Shown here: positions 36,002 through 47,629 of the stretch, in pieces
Numbering within the stretch: the first letter of the stretch is position 1
How the letters are laid out: every line of letters begins with the position of its first letter
Assembly (NCBI GenBank): GCA_021234155.1
Contig: JAJEKV010000013.1
Location: 3,671,871 to 3,735,870 of the forward strand
Reading direction: 5' to 3'
DNA from: Isoetes taiwanensis
Taxonomy: Eukaryota; Streptophyta; Lycopodiopsida; Isoetales; Isoetaceae
Length of the DNA: 64,000 nucleotides
Notes under the pieces: model-generated
The model's database searches: none
What the model was told of the DNA's origin: nothing
Seen by the model: the letters and a program-made list of their open reading frames with translations, nothing else
Program-made: the position numbers and the translations under genes

Positions 36002-37345
36002 CAAGGGCAGATTTGGGCACAAGGGCATCCAAATTCTATGGCAGATCCAAGCAGTAACAATCGTGGAAAGCATGGGCGCTGGTTCCTGCCAGCAATTATC
36101 ACTGTCGAAAGCATAGTTGTTAGATAATGCGTTAGCCCCAAAAAAATAACGCGTTAGACAAAATTTAAAAAATAACTAATAATAACTTATGTTATTTTTG
36201 CCAAAATATTACAAGTCAAAAGCACGTTTGATTACTTTGTATAGCAAATTATAGGATATAGTGTAGGTGGTGTTTTGTAATATAAAATTGAACTAGTAAA
36301 CGGGTGCCCAGTGTTGCCGGGCAAGTGTTGTCCCACATCAATTTGGTCCCATTGCTTGAATAATATTGCCTCTTCATAGTAAACCCGCATTAACGTGTAG
36401 CTACATAATTAAATGTAAGATAGTTGCCACTTTGCATCAAGACCAACCAATGACAATGATAGGTCCCATGTTGCATGACAATGAGAGGTATCATATGCGG
36501 ATTCAGAAGGGCATGTGAGAAGGAAGTGCAAGTTTTGCATCTCTAAAGAGGAGGGCATATCATTTGATAGTTCGCTAATGGTGTGTCAAATTGAAATGTA
36601 TTGTAATAAACTAGATTTTCTTCTATAAATTACTAGAGAAATATCAAACGCAAGGCAAGTATACTATGTTCTCCACAAACCCTATAAATGCCCATCTATC
36701 TTTACATTCAACACGGTTAATTACATGCCTGTTTGGGCTACTTTAACCCATTCTTCAAACAGCATCACTAAAAAGGTAGGTAAAATAGAATGGCCTTTCC
36801 AAAGCTTTAACCTATAGAACGTGCAAAACCATCATTTGAATAAATCCTTTACATCCTAGTATGCATCTTATTGTACATGAGAAACTAACAAGTAAGCCAA
36901 CAGGTATTTATAGCTGGACATCTCTAGGTTGTCATTAAATCTCGATCCCACTTTGCCCTCATGAAAGTGACATTTATTTTAGTTTAACTAATACGTAAGT
37001 GCATTGCTTTATAGTTTACTGCACTTCTAAAGTTTGCATTACCAATCTGCCATCTTCCTATAACCAACCATTGCATATTTGCACCAAAATTCTCCAAATT
37101 CTCCATGCTCAATCTCAGCATCAACTTACTGTACAAAGGAACGTAGGATACCCCACTGGGAAATTGCATTAAAACATTAATCAACTAGAACCTCTAATTC
37201 CATTTGCAGACCAGCTTTCCCAAGAACTTGGTTACATACATCAAGGATGCAAACACAAAGAATAAGATGATGTCAACTAATACAGGCATTGATGATACAA
37301 ACAGAGGCATTCCTCATATTCAGAAACAAGATTTGATATTTTTAC

Positions 37346-37762
37346 CTTCAAAAAATCATCATATGTTAATGTCCAATCCTTGAAAAACTCTGCTTCTTCC
37401 AATGTCCGTCTCACAACTTCCTGCCAGCAGATATGCATTTTATAAATAAATTGACTTCTATCTTCAGAGTGATGCTCTGGCTCCTAATCATTTGATACTT
37501 AAGACAAATATGAAGCATCGAAACAGGCATAACAAACATTTTTAAAAATGTGACTGAACTATATTGAGATAGTTAGCTTGGCAGGATACTTGGAACTTAT
37601 AGCTTGTGCACATATGGAGGCCTCAACGTGCAACACATTCACATATAAATTACCTCCCTTTGTTCTTCTATAAGAAAAGAGCCTGACAGGTCATGCAAAA
37701 CTTCCACTATGACAGATGTTGTCACCTTTCCATTACCATCAAAATCGTACACTTGGAAATAA
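37346..37762 (-). pseudogene. Two exons of a calcineurin-B-like EF-hand gene, captured in the hAT-like element
   Basis: Exon A (37762-37654) lies between a gtttgcag acceptor and a gtaattt donor; it reads YFQVYDFDGNGKVTTSVIVE with an EF-hand loop DFDGNGKVTTSV. Exon B (37420-37346) lies between ggcag and gtaaaa and reads EVVRRTLEEAEFFKDW...YDDFLK. Joined, they stay in frame (EEQRE|EVVRR). The pair matches the C-terminal half of plant calcineurin-B-like proteins of the At3g18430 type, from memory of that family. Such proteins bind calcium and regulate partners. The first EF-hands and stop are absent, so it is a gene fragment. Confidence 0.7.
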
Positions 37763-38339
37763 CTGCAAACAATACATGACAAATTAGATTATCAAAAATT
37801 ATCCCTAAATTTATTTGAGCGTACAAGTGTTGTGTGCACATAAACTCACACTCAACTTAGTGCTGAAAACTTACCTGTTGACTGAATGCTGACAGTAGGT
37901 AAATAAATTCTTTGAAATTTACGTCTTCCAGCATCCTTGACATTCTCTACGATAGACAAATGCCATTTTTCAATACCATGCATTTGTATAAAAACAATGG
38001 CAACAACACAATAAAATTCTTGATACATAAGATGCTTTTGAAGCAGTGCAAAAAGCAGAAAACATGAAAGAAAGGGCAACATTTCAAATATTGGAAGCCT
38101 TAAAAAGGTCCCTTGCTGTATGAACCATCTATAAAAACTTGGAAGAAGAAGAAGGCGTCTATTTTTCAGAAGCAAGACAAGGTAGTGTATATCCAGAGAA
38201 CATTTAGGAGGGAAGGATTCTAGCTTCTACTTCTAGAAATAGGAGTACTTGCTGATGGCCCTAGGAGAGAGATTCCAGACTAGATGAGGATAAGAATTGA
38301 AGTACTATAAAGAATCCCTCCAACACTACAAAATCCAGC

Positions 38340-38510
38340 AGGACTGATGATGCTACCGTTCTGGCCTGAACGTTTTCCCAATAACGAAATGCAGGCTCAT
38401 TCTCTTGCAATGTTGCCAGATTGCTATAATCAAGAGGTTTACACAATCCAAACTCTGATAACTTCATGTTCTCATGTTTGTCAAGAAGTAAATTGTCAGG
38501 CTTTATGTCT
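38340..38510 (-). pseudogene. Exon of an NDR/AGC-type protein kinase, captured in the hAT-like element
   Basis: After a caatttgcag acceptor the minus strand reads RDIKPDNLLLDKHENMKLSE, then FGLCKPLDYSNLATLQENEP. This is the catalytic loop and the start of the activation segment; GLCKPLD is a hallmark of plant NDR kinases. The DFG aspartate is Glu here (SEFG), which would abolish magnesium binding. The rest of the kinase is missing; text after about 38400 (ENVQARTV) does not match the family. A decayed exon. Confidence 0.75.
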
Positions 38511-39633
38511 CTGCAAATTGCAAACACATTCATAGCCACATCAACAACATATTCAATGTTAATAGGAACAAAAAGTCATGTAGTCTCCTACAATAAATAT
38601 TAGCTCTTGGCTCCTTCAAGCATTTGATGTTCATATTTGAAGCCTGAGCTCAAATTTGAAAGAAACATTTGTTAGAAAGCAGCAGCACGAAGAACTGCCA
38701 CACGAAGTTAGATTTGGCTTGGCTACTTTCCTGATTTGGGCCAAAATCATGCAAAGCCATTTTGAAGTACAAAACTGTGCATCTAGCCTTGCCATAACCA
38801 TAGTCGTGCTAGGATCGGCAAGATCCGGTAAGTAGCAATCTTCTCCTTATCTGCTTCTATACCTTTTTCTTCTGCACCAGATGGACCAAAAAGCTGGAGT
38901 TATCCTTAGCCTTCGTCTGCAAATTTGTAAAGAAACAACATCCTCCGGAAGCCATAGCCATAGCCACGAGAAGGTACCAGTCTGCAAATTTCTCCATGAA
39001 GTTTGTCTTTAGCGGACTTCCTTTTACTTAAGAACCTAAAGAACCTGCAGGTAAGAAAGAAAAAACATCATCCAGAAGCCCGAGTCTGCCAAAGATCCTG
39101 CAAAATCTGCCAAATTTGTGCTTAAGGGGTACCGCCATGCCGATCTATCCAAAAAAAACAACATCCATGAGTTATAGCCATGCTAGGATTTGAAAATTCG
39201 GCAGCTCGTTCATCTGCTGCATAGAGATTGCTAAGAAGGTTTGAGTTAAAATGCGAAGAATGAGATGATCAAATTTGGCCCCAAAGCTGTTGTCGAGGCA
39301 CAAGGCCAGGAACACTCTTCCGCAAGATATCCCGACGCACCCATAACTGCCTCTGACTTGGAATTTCCATGAATTTCTGAAGCCGTAGATGAAATCAAAT
39401 GACGGAAACGGCAGCGACCTGCACAAAAGTCTCACCTGGCAGCAACGTGGACACTCTAGAATTGCTTCAAAGTGTCAACTTGCGTTTGTGCAAACGTGCG
39501 GAAAAAAAAAAAAAAAATTATACCATTTTGTTCAAAATTTCGAGACGAATCCAAATATGCGAAAATCTAACGTAAAAAACCCTTATGTTGTGTGATATTG
39601 GCATCTGAAAGCATGCCGCTCTCTGTTTGCAGA

Positions 39634-39731
39634 CCCGGGACAAAAGGAGAACAAAAAGTGGCAATTTCTGGAGTAGCATGGGCCGATTTTGGTCTGCCAG
39701 TTTCGCCACAAGCTTGCTCTAATCTAACAGG
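39634..39731 (+). other. Exon-like segment within the hAT-like element
   Basis: Bounded by a ctgtttgcag acceptor and an acag|gtatgt donor, with one open frame (GTKGEQKVAISGVAWADFGL). No family recognised. May be another captured exon, on the opposite strand from the other two. Confidence 0.35.
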
Positions 39732-40050
39732 TATGTCTTTTGCATTTTCAAAACTCATTCATCTAATTTCTGTCGTGCAGTTCTCTGTTGCAATTCTCTT
39801 TTGCGCATCAAAGGTTTAAGTGACATTCTGATTTTTCAACAGGTTAGATAAGGTATTTTCAAATTCTGATTGCATATTTAGATTCAACATGATTAAATTA
39901 GTCAAGATCATGTTTTAAATTGTTAAAATCTGATCATTTTTTTTGGCCAAAAAATAACGCGTTATCAACTTCCTAGATAATTAGTTACACGTTATTTTGA
40001 CGTTAGCCGTTAGCTAACGATAACTGCTAACAAACAACTATGGTCGAAAG

Positions 40051-42560
40051 AATGCTCAGACAATTTTCCTGTTCAGACAATGGTATCATTGTTGCGAATG
40101 GTACCATTGATCCGTGCAAGAGTTTTCATGCTAGAAAAAACACTAGCCTTTGATGTGGGAGATTCCATAAAATCTCCCATGATCTGAGGGTCCAGAAATA
40201 ACAACAAAAAGTATAACCATTAAAGAAAACGATCATTGCTAAATTAACAAGGTGCTGCGCACGGAGGGTTGCCCTCCGTGTCTCGAGGGTGAAGTGGCTT
40301 AAATCATACTTCAAAGTCATGTTTTCACAATCAATCAGAATTGCTACTTTAAACAATACAATACTTGATATCTTGACTTTATGAACAACCCATCTCCATC
40401 CCCATCCCCATCTCCATGGCTAAATCAAGATTCCTCCTTCTGCCTCTCCCTCCCTCCCTCTCTCTCAGCACTCTCCCTTAATACACACTGCATAGTGCAT
40501 ATCTTCTCCCCTAATACACAATGTGTTCGTGCATATTAGGTGTGTGTTGCATACGTGCAATGGTGTGGTATAAACATGTGTATATACCACACCATCTATG
40601 AACATGTATACGGTCTACTATACCACCCCAACACACACCATACTAGAAGAATCCTTGCCATTATCATCCGCTCCATCATCCGTCGTCATAATGGTGATGT
40701 TGCAACAGTGATGCAACATGATTTCGCGCATGTTGATCAAGCTCGACCACTTTATCTATTGGAACTCCTGCATATACATAAAAGAAGTTACTCACATCTA
40801 CATGCAATATTGTTCAAACCTCACAATCCTGCTTGTTTAAATGAATTATGAATTGAGCCTTTCTTACTCCTTAGTATTGGTGATGCCATACCTTATCATA
40901 CGATACTACCTCTGTTGTTAAAAAGCGTTTCTTTGCGAGTTTATCAAAAACTTTTGGCACATAGAAGCCTTTTCTCCGGCTATTAAACTTTTGAATTTCT
41001 TTTTGGTTACAAGCTTCCGACTCATAATCACACTCCCTTGCAAGTTACGCTTTTGCAACTTTGCAAGTTTGGTGTTTCAAGTCGAATTCTACTACTGTAA
41101 TGATTTACATTGATAATCAAGAAAAAGCAATCGAAGATACATTCTTTCATCCTCCCAACATAGTTAGCGAGATCACCTTCATAGCTTGTTCAAGGTAAAG
41201 GCCACGGGGAACAAGATTGGAATAATCCAACAACCGCCTAACATTGTCTATATCTTTGTCAATCTTTGTCGGACAACTCGAGGGATATTGTATTTTAATA
41301 GCCACTTGTTCCCCTGTCTTTTAAACTCCCTTATGAACTGCATCAAAACTTTAGTCACAAACTGCAATCATCTAATACAATTCATGGTTTGATATGAATA
41401 AGGAAAGCGGCTAAAATCTTGGAAGCTTGGCATTCAAGCGCTTTCTACTAAAAGCGACTAATTCATTTTGTTTTTGACATTTGGTTGAGGTTGACTGCAT
41501 ATATAATTGCTAGAATCTTAACCTATCAAAGAGTAAGGCAGCGGCAATGTATACAAATTTAAAAGTGGATCTGCGGTTCTAAAACCTTGAGGAGAGAATC
41601 TTCTTTACGAATGTCACCAATTTCATAGTGAAAAATCGGGGGACATATGTGCGAGGATGTTTCAAGTATACAATGAGAAGAAGATCGTCTCACAAAATTA
41701 CATGAAAGGAAGCTTCCCCGTGTTTTAGAGCAACAAGTCATGTTGTTGGACGGGCAATTGTTATTCTTCACGTTCAAGGTGTTATAAGTATTAATATCTC
41801 AATGCTACGTGCTATATACGTTTCTATAATTTCTATAACTATGGTATAATCTTGCAAAGCGCAGAAGAAATACAAAGTCTACTTTTGTATTTAATACTGC
41901 TTATTCCCAATGGACAAATATTCACTACATTCTGTTTTTGTGACATTATAGAGTATTACAGAATTTACAAATGCACATGTGCTAGGCGAGTTCGAAAGGA
42001 CTAGCACATATTTTACTTGGGCGTCTTATCATCATTCATGTACCTTACTGCGGGGGCTTACGCAACCTTTTATTAAAGAGGTCAAAGGGCGTAAAACTTG
42101 ACTTCATTGGAGGATTGCCCCGATGGTTGGGGCCATGCCGATAATAGGATTAGGCTTCACCTGGAGCCATCGGTAATGATTTCAAAATTACAGAATGCAG
42201 AAAATTATACTTCAATTTATGATCATTATAGGTTATGTTTAGAATTCAGAATTATTAAACAACATGATATGTCAACCAGATAGAGGTTTAAATCCATTAG
42301 AATTACATGACAAAATAAAGTTGCATACTAAAACAAGTAATATGTGAAAGTTTGCTACGACCTATACTTGCTGCTGCAATGGGTTGATCATCAAAGTTTG
42401 CGGTGGTCTTTCGTCGGACCAAGTTGAGGAAGATATGACACAATATAATTGTTTTTGGCATTATATCGGCACCTTGGCGAAGCGGTTTCAAGAGCAGCGG
42501 CTAGTATCCGGTTAGAACCCGGTAGCCCAATGAGAAACATGATTATGATCATAGCATTAT
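40051..42560. other. Noncoding stretch
   Basis: No supported gene. 40245-40345 is the inverted counterpart of 50055-50150. 40388-40465 has short repeats of cccatc and ctccct. A minus-strand frame at 41777-41559 has protein-like text (FHYEIGDIRKEDSLLKVLEP) but no recognised family. Confidence 0.4.
40245..40345 (-). repeat. Dispersed repeat, copy 1 (inverse of 50055-50150)
   Basis: Read on the minus strand it has ttgattgtgaaaacatgact, aagccacttcaccc, gagggcaacc and gtgcgcagcaccttgtt. The same words occur in the same order on the plus strand at 50055-50150. Moderately diverged; origin unknown. Confidence 0.65.
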
Positions 42561-42574
42561 TAACAACACACCGC

Positions 42575-42810
42575 ACATAAACCGATGGAGGAATGCAGGT
42601 TTCATCACGAATGCTAAGCATTTGCCCCGGTTTGAGTGCGACTCCACGCATCCTACAAAGCCCCACGGCAAAGCGCTCTCGCATTGTTTTCGTTCGAGAA
42701 ATGGGGATAGAAGTGACTCCCCATGTTGTAAATTCCCAGTTCCTCCCCAGAGTTTCTTCATGGATTCTTGAACAGTCCCCCAAGCAAGTCCAGCTCCTAA
42801 ACCTGCGAAT
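42575..42810 (-). pseudogene. ABC1/COQ8-like atypical kinase exon, decayed
   Basis: After an aatgatgcag acceptor the minus strand reads [20 protein letters not shown], then ESLLSPFL, then after two small frame changes [20 protein letters not shown] and LSIRDE. This is the N-terminal part of ABC1-family (ADCK3/COQ8) proteins, including the KxGQ motif (here KPGQ). These support ubiquinone biosynthesis in mitochondria or act in plastids. The compensating shifts between SPFL and ERFAV show decay. No other exon found nearby. Confidence 0.6.
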
Positions 42811-42829
42811 CTGCATCATTGTGAACTAA

Positions 42830-44090
42830 ATGAATACATCTCATGACTCAGCTACCTTAAGCATATAAATAATGTCAATGCATAGCAAACAAATTACACA
42901 CCCTTCTTTCCCTTGCCCTTCGCAAACCTTGCTATGGTGTGAGCAATGTAAAACTAAAGCCAAAGAAAGTTGTGCGGAACAAAGCCAATTAGTATGATCA
43001 ATCCAAAGCCAGAAGAAGACTGCCTTAAAATGCCTTAAACAACTTATAGGTAGAAACTGTTAAGGAAATACAGGAACAAAGAAAGGCCCTATATATGAAC
43101 CTTGGGTTCTTTAAATTCTGTTCAAAACTGGAAAATTCCCTTTCCTTAGCTTCAGCCCTTACCGTAAATTATGTGCAATGCTGAGTCTTCTGAACCTCTC
43201 CCATAAAATCATCCATGACTCCCTTCAGACTTGGCGTGGTGATTTCCTACAAGATTCACCTCCTAAATAGCTACTCAAGATGTGCTTGGCTGCTGAAGTC
43301 CAAAACTGAAGCTCTCTTTAGAGACCTAGCAGCTTCCTCCTTCACTTTGCTTGCTGTCATACCATGTTAGGGAGAAAGGAAAATACAGTGACTAGGCTCT
43401 CTACACAAAGTACAAACCATTGTAAGGTGGTGCTACATGAGGGCATATGTGTCATGTCACATATAAGATAAAAGGTACAGAGGATGCACTTATTAATCTA
43501 ATAGAATGGTAATGACTACATGGGCAATACCTGGTAATGACTACATGAGCACCCAAAAATTTAACCTTCTAAAAGGAGATTTGGTAACCTGCACACTATT
43601 GCAGTCAATTGAAGACACTTTATACTTATGCACCTCTTTATTCGAAAAAGTTCACGGCCACTGATTTGGTTTTATTTCCTGCCTCTTTGCACGTCTGATT
43701 GCTTCCTTTTATCATCTCCATGCACAGGGGCTGGCTTCATGATCCTGCATGGAGACACATGCTCTGAAAAACCAAAATAAGTAATTTAAGTCTTTTTTTT
43801 GCAGGCTAGGCACTGCGACCGGCCCTTGGTCCTTTTTGAGAAGGAATTTTATATCAAGTGCTGCAGAAGACTAAGATGGGTACAAAATTGTTCAATCTTT
43901 CATAACGACTTAAACCAAAGATGGCATGCATGCATGATCCACGTCTTAATACGTGGATGGCAACTTAGAATTTCCTTGTAGAAGATAGCGGGCATGGGCG
44001 ACATCAAAATTGTAAATCGTATTCTAACAAAACCATCCGGGACCTAATTCTCCTTGTTCTTCTCATTATAATTCTCAAAATCGGGCTTTA
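42830..44090. other. Noncoding stretch
   Basis: No supported gene seen. A duplicated phrase, atggtaatgactacatg... near 43505 and 43530, is the only local structure. Confidence 0.4.
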
Positions 44091-44109
44091 CCTCTTGAAG
44101 AAAAGCGCA

Positions 44110-44520
44110 AAAAAAAAGAAGCCCATTGATCAGATTAAAACCCTTGTACTTTCTCTCGCTCCTTCAAGAACTCCAAGAAACGAACTAAAAGCCCTTACAT
44201 GTTTCCCATTTAGCATCATAAGCTCCAACATCGGCAAGCCCGTCCATTTCGCACATGCACTAAGCGGGCTAATCAAAGTATATTTATCGGCTTGAAACCC
44301 ACTTTACGCATTTTATGAAATTGTTCCAAAGCCTCTACGCCATACCCTTCTCGTGCATATCCCGCTATGACTGTAGTATTCCATGAAACAATATCGGGTT
44401 TAACCCTTTTTCCAAAGATTGATTGGAAAAGACCTAAAAGCTCTTTTGCAAACCCGTGTTGAGCATGTGCGTAAATCGGGGCATTCCATGAAAAACATCG
44501 GGATAGATACCTTCTTTGGG
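44110..44520 (-). pseudogene. PPR gene fragment
   Basis: The minus strand reads, in shifting frames, APIYAHAQHGFAKELLGLF, KPDIVSWNTTVIAGYAREGY and EALEQFHKMRKVGFKP. These match the PLS-type pentatricopeptide pattern (typical phrase D-SWN--I-GYA--G---EAL--F--M). PPR proteins bind organelle RNA. Frameshifts and lack of ends mark it as a fragment. Confidence 0.7.
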
Positions 44521-45064
44521 GAACCCTTCTTTCCCTTGCCCGCCCGGCTTATTTGCACGATTTGTGCTCTTTGGTCCCCCCAGCGGTAGTTCTCTTTGGT
44601 AGATGAAGGTGAAGCGTAAGAGTCCGAATCTACCCCGATCTTAGGAAAGGAGTTAGCGCCCTTTGATATTGTAGACTTCAAAGAATATCTAAGTGCATTT
44701 GAGTTTTTGGGGAGCGGGCTCCACCCCTAGTGCCGCAATATCGGTAGCCTCTCTTGAGACATCATATAGCTCCTCAAATCCACCTGTTTGATCCGATTTG
44801 CCCCGAGATTGTCTATGACCAACATTAATCCTATCCTCATCAATCGACCTAATATTAGAACCGAGAACCATTTTCTTGTAAGCGTAATGCGTCGAGATCC
44901 TCGAATTTTCGGGATAAGGATAGATATTGGCGGTCTTGGGTTAACAGTTCCCACACCGGTAGCACATCAACAATGGCGACCCTAACATTTCTGGTAAGAG
45001 TAGGTTTTAGCGATCCGCAAAGATATCCTAGGTATATTCCAGCATATACCTAGGATATGCCAAA

Positions 45065-45186
45065 AGCCCACATAAACAAGGGTTTGCCCCCCTAGGGGCA
45101 ACCCAAAAATTGAGTAGAAATTGACGAGGAACGCATTTGCTCGGCTAAAGTAGGCTTACCGTAATAAATAAAATTTAGGGTTTAGG
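45065..45186 (+). promoter_or_regulatory. mL43 upstream region: site II-like word and telo-box
   Basis: AAAGCCCA (45063-45070) is the inverse of TGGGCTTT, a site II element. TTTAGGGTTTAGG (45175-45187) is a telo-box, just before the ATG at 45198. The pair is characteristic of plant genes for ribosomal and mitochondrial proteins. The site II word lies inside the left inverted repeat. Confidence 0.55.
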
Positions 45187-45197
45187 TTTTTCCGTAT

Positions 45198-46264
45198 ATG
45201 GCGAGCAGGGGGATATGGCAGCTTCAGAAGCTGATTGTCCGATATTGCGATTTTCAGGGTGGTAGCCGTGGATGCAGGTATGCAATGACACATTTTTTTT
45301 TTCTCCCTCTGCTTTCTGCTTTGCAGAAGAGCTCATGTAGATTGCCATATCTCGTAGAGACTTCGTTCAGAACTTGCTTCCAGAATTCAAATTAAACAAC
45401 CCGCATGTTGAAGTAGTAGCGGAGACAGGACGAGGGCGTGATCCATTTATCAAGGGCATCTATTGTGAGTATCGTGTCACGTAAATTGTGGGATTTTTCC
45501 TGTATCATTATGTAATTACATGGTTGCTTCATTAGCATTCTTTCTTGGTTGTCCCAACCATATAGAATATTAAACAGGGCACCTCTATAGCATCTAATTG
45601 GTCTGTTTGCCATAAAGAACATCAGAATATGTACATGCGTGTTTCATGTGCAATAGTGAACTATCCAAAAGTTACAATGCAAGGGTTACAGTCTCACATA
45701 TTTTCCGTGCTACAAGACCTAAGCATTTATTGTCTGGCTTTGGCTTCTAAGCATTTTTTGGAACTTCTGAATGTTGGGAAGCTCACAATGTGCAATGGAG
45801 CATGCAAACAAGCATTTGCTGCATTGCAATGGTTTCATCCAGCGGCCAGCAAACCTCAAGCATGCATATGCTAAAAGACGATGCTATCTTAGATTGAATC
45901 TGCCATGTGTACATGCCATAGAACTAATGTAACAAGAAGGATAGTGAAATAAAGATAAAGTCCAAAAGTTTCTGAATAGTTGAAGCGATATGAGTTCACT
46001 TTGGAGTATTTGCTGGTGTCCTGATTAATTGTTTTCATTGATTTCGATGCAGTAAACAGGAATGAAAGAGTGATTGGTGTGAGAAACTTGGACAAGGAGG
46101 ATATTATGTTGCATGCAACCCGTCTGAGAAACTCAACTGGTCGCAAGGTGTTAAAATTAAAGACCAGGCATGTTACACGCCAACCAAGTATACAAGGCTC
46201 TTGGGATGTAAATTTGAAACTGTCAGAAAATCCTTCTCAAATTATCAATGAGTTATCCAGTTGA
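45198..46264 (+). CDS. Mitochondrial ribosomal protein mL43, three exons, intact
   Basis: Exons 45198-45277, 45358-45464 and 46053-46264 join to 399 nt, 132 residues. Exon 1: MASRGIWQLQKLIVRYCDFQ, GGSRGC. Intron 1 runs from gtatgc to ctcgtag. Exon 2: RDFVQNLLPEFKLNNPHVEV, AETGRGRDPFIKGIY. Intron 2 runs gtgagt to gatgcag. Exon 3: NRNERVIGVRNLDKEDIMLH, ATRLRNSTGRKVLKLKTRHV, then QPSIQGSWDV and stop at 46262. This matches the plant MRPL43 (L51/S25/CI-B8 thioredoxin-fold domain) in full length and pattern. The protein belongs to the large subunit of the mitochondrial ribosome. Phases close at both introns and no stop interrupts, so it may be functional. It sits wholly between the inverted repeats at 45003 and 47204. 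Confidence 0.88.
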
Positions 46265-47629
46265 TGAAATGAAAACATTGGCAATGGCATGCTTTTTTGA
46301 TGCTAGAAAGTATGAAAAGCTCAAGACGAATGAGCTTTGTCAACCCTAAATTTCAGCTGCTAGAAAAGACTATTTGAAAAGCTCAACACGTTCTAGCTTT
46401 GTCTTGTAGAGAGGAAGCTTTCTGTTCTAGCAGGTTTGTCTTTATCTTCTAGCAATGCCAAAAGGTAAAACTAAGCCACAATAGAAATGGTCTGTCTTTT
46501 CTTCTTTGATTTGTTAATATGGCACAGTGACGGAGCTTAGCAAAGCCATGAGATAAAAAAAAAATTATGCCACAATGGAAATGGTCTCTATTCCTTCTTC
46601 AATTTCTTGATATAGCACAGTGGCGGAACTCAGCCTCGCTCTCCCTGCCATGTTTGACAGGGGACCAATTGTTGTTAGGAGCATACCATCAAATTTTACT
46701 AGAAATATGCATTCCATTTGCACCTTAAACAAAGTTTGATATTTTACATATGTTCCCATTTGAGATTTATTTCCATGGGCTGTTCTCCACCTTTTAAGTT
46801 TTCTATAAGTTCTTTGTCTTATTCATAAGCAACGAGTTCTAACCTAGAAGAGGGAGGAGGATAAACAAAGCAATTAAATGATAAACGACATGCCCTCTTA
46901 TTAGTTTTGATTAGGTGTAAAAGTTGTGGTTTTGGTATTTTATAACTTAAGGTTTTTAAAGGTTTTGAATGGGTATTCGTAGCATCCTATATTATAATGT
47001 TATTCTGTAAATCCTGGATTTGGATCCAGCCCGTCTAAAATTTGTTTGAGGAGATCGAATGGTTGTGACAAAACCCTACTTTTTTCTTAGACCCTCCCTT
47101 TTCTGGGTTGCCCTAGGGGTAAACCCTCGCTTATGTGGGTTTGCGGCATATCCTAGATATATGCTGGAAAATACCTAGGATATGCTGGTGACTGCTCTAA
47201 ACCCATTGTTCCCTGTAAACTGGCGGTTTTGTGCGTTCTGGATCGCAGATGTTCCAACTGGGTAACTGGCAGGGTAGACTGAAGCTTGAATCTGATGCTA
47301 GGCCCTGTGCTTACGGGTCTGATGCGGTGGACGAAGACAATGGTAAGGAAAGGTCTATCAATAGATTGCGATTTGTTGGTTCAGAACTCCTCGAATGGGT
47401 ATTAATAGAAGATCATTTCAATGTTATGTGTATTTAAGATGGACCTTGAGTTTCTATGTTTGAAGCTCTTTGGTATTACATTAAATCTGTTGAAAGATGA
47501 GAAAGATGAATTATGGACTCACGTGTATTTTAAGATTTGCTTGTTTAAATAATGTTTTTCTGGGGTCAACAAACTTGAGGATGCTGGATATGGCGTGGGT
47601 TTGAGGATGCTAGAACTCTTATGTCATAG

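Larger units (their letters stand above)
36112..40042. mobile_element. hAT-like non-autonomous element with captured gene exons
   Basis: The 8 bp word GTCGAAAG flanks it on both sides (36104-36111 and 40043-40050). The ends are inverted: left CATAGTTGTTAGATAATGCG, right inverse CATAGTTGTTTGTTAGCAGT. Both ends share ataacg words farther in. An 8 bp duplication with such ends is typical of hAT elements. The 3931 bp interior has no transposase that I can see. On the minus strand it holds exons of a calcineurin-B-like EF-hand gene and an NDR-type kinase (separate entries), so it has picked up host gene pieces. Confidence 0.8.
45003..47204. mobile_element. 2.2 kb unit bounded by ~100 bp inverted repeats, holding the mL43 gene
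   Basis: The left repeat (45003-45104) and right repeat (47105-47204) are inverse and roughly 80% alike. Left starts GGTTTTAGCGATCCGCAAAG; right, inverted, starts GGGTTTAGAGCAGTCACCAG. Both then carry an internal palindrome, ATATCCTAGGTAT...ATAnCTAGGATAT, then CCCACATAA, AGGGTTT and a CCCCTAGGG palindrome. Such structure suggests a gene-carrying DNA transposon (Pack-type) or two foldback elements facing each other. I found no target duplication at either end, so mobility is not shown. Confidence 0.6.

Noticed and set aside
36130..39970. ccaaaaaataacgcgtta words near both ends as LTRs.
   Set aside because: They lie inside the inverted ends of the hAT-like element and are too short for LTRs.
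44689..44985. Minus-strand frames between the PPR fragment and the mL43 unit as a gene.
   Set aside because: Overlapping short frames with no recognised motif and no splice logic.
44990..47215. A 9 bp target duplication for the inverted-repeat unit around mL43.
   Set aside because: Bases outside the two repeats do not match, so insertion as one unit is not shown.
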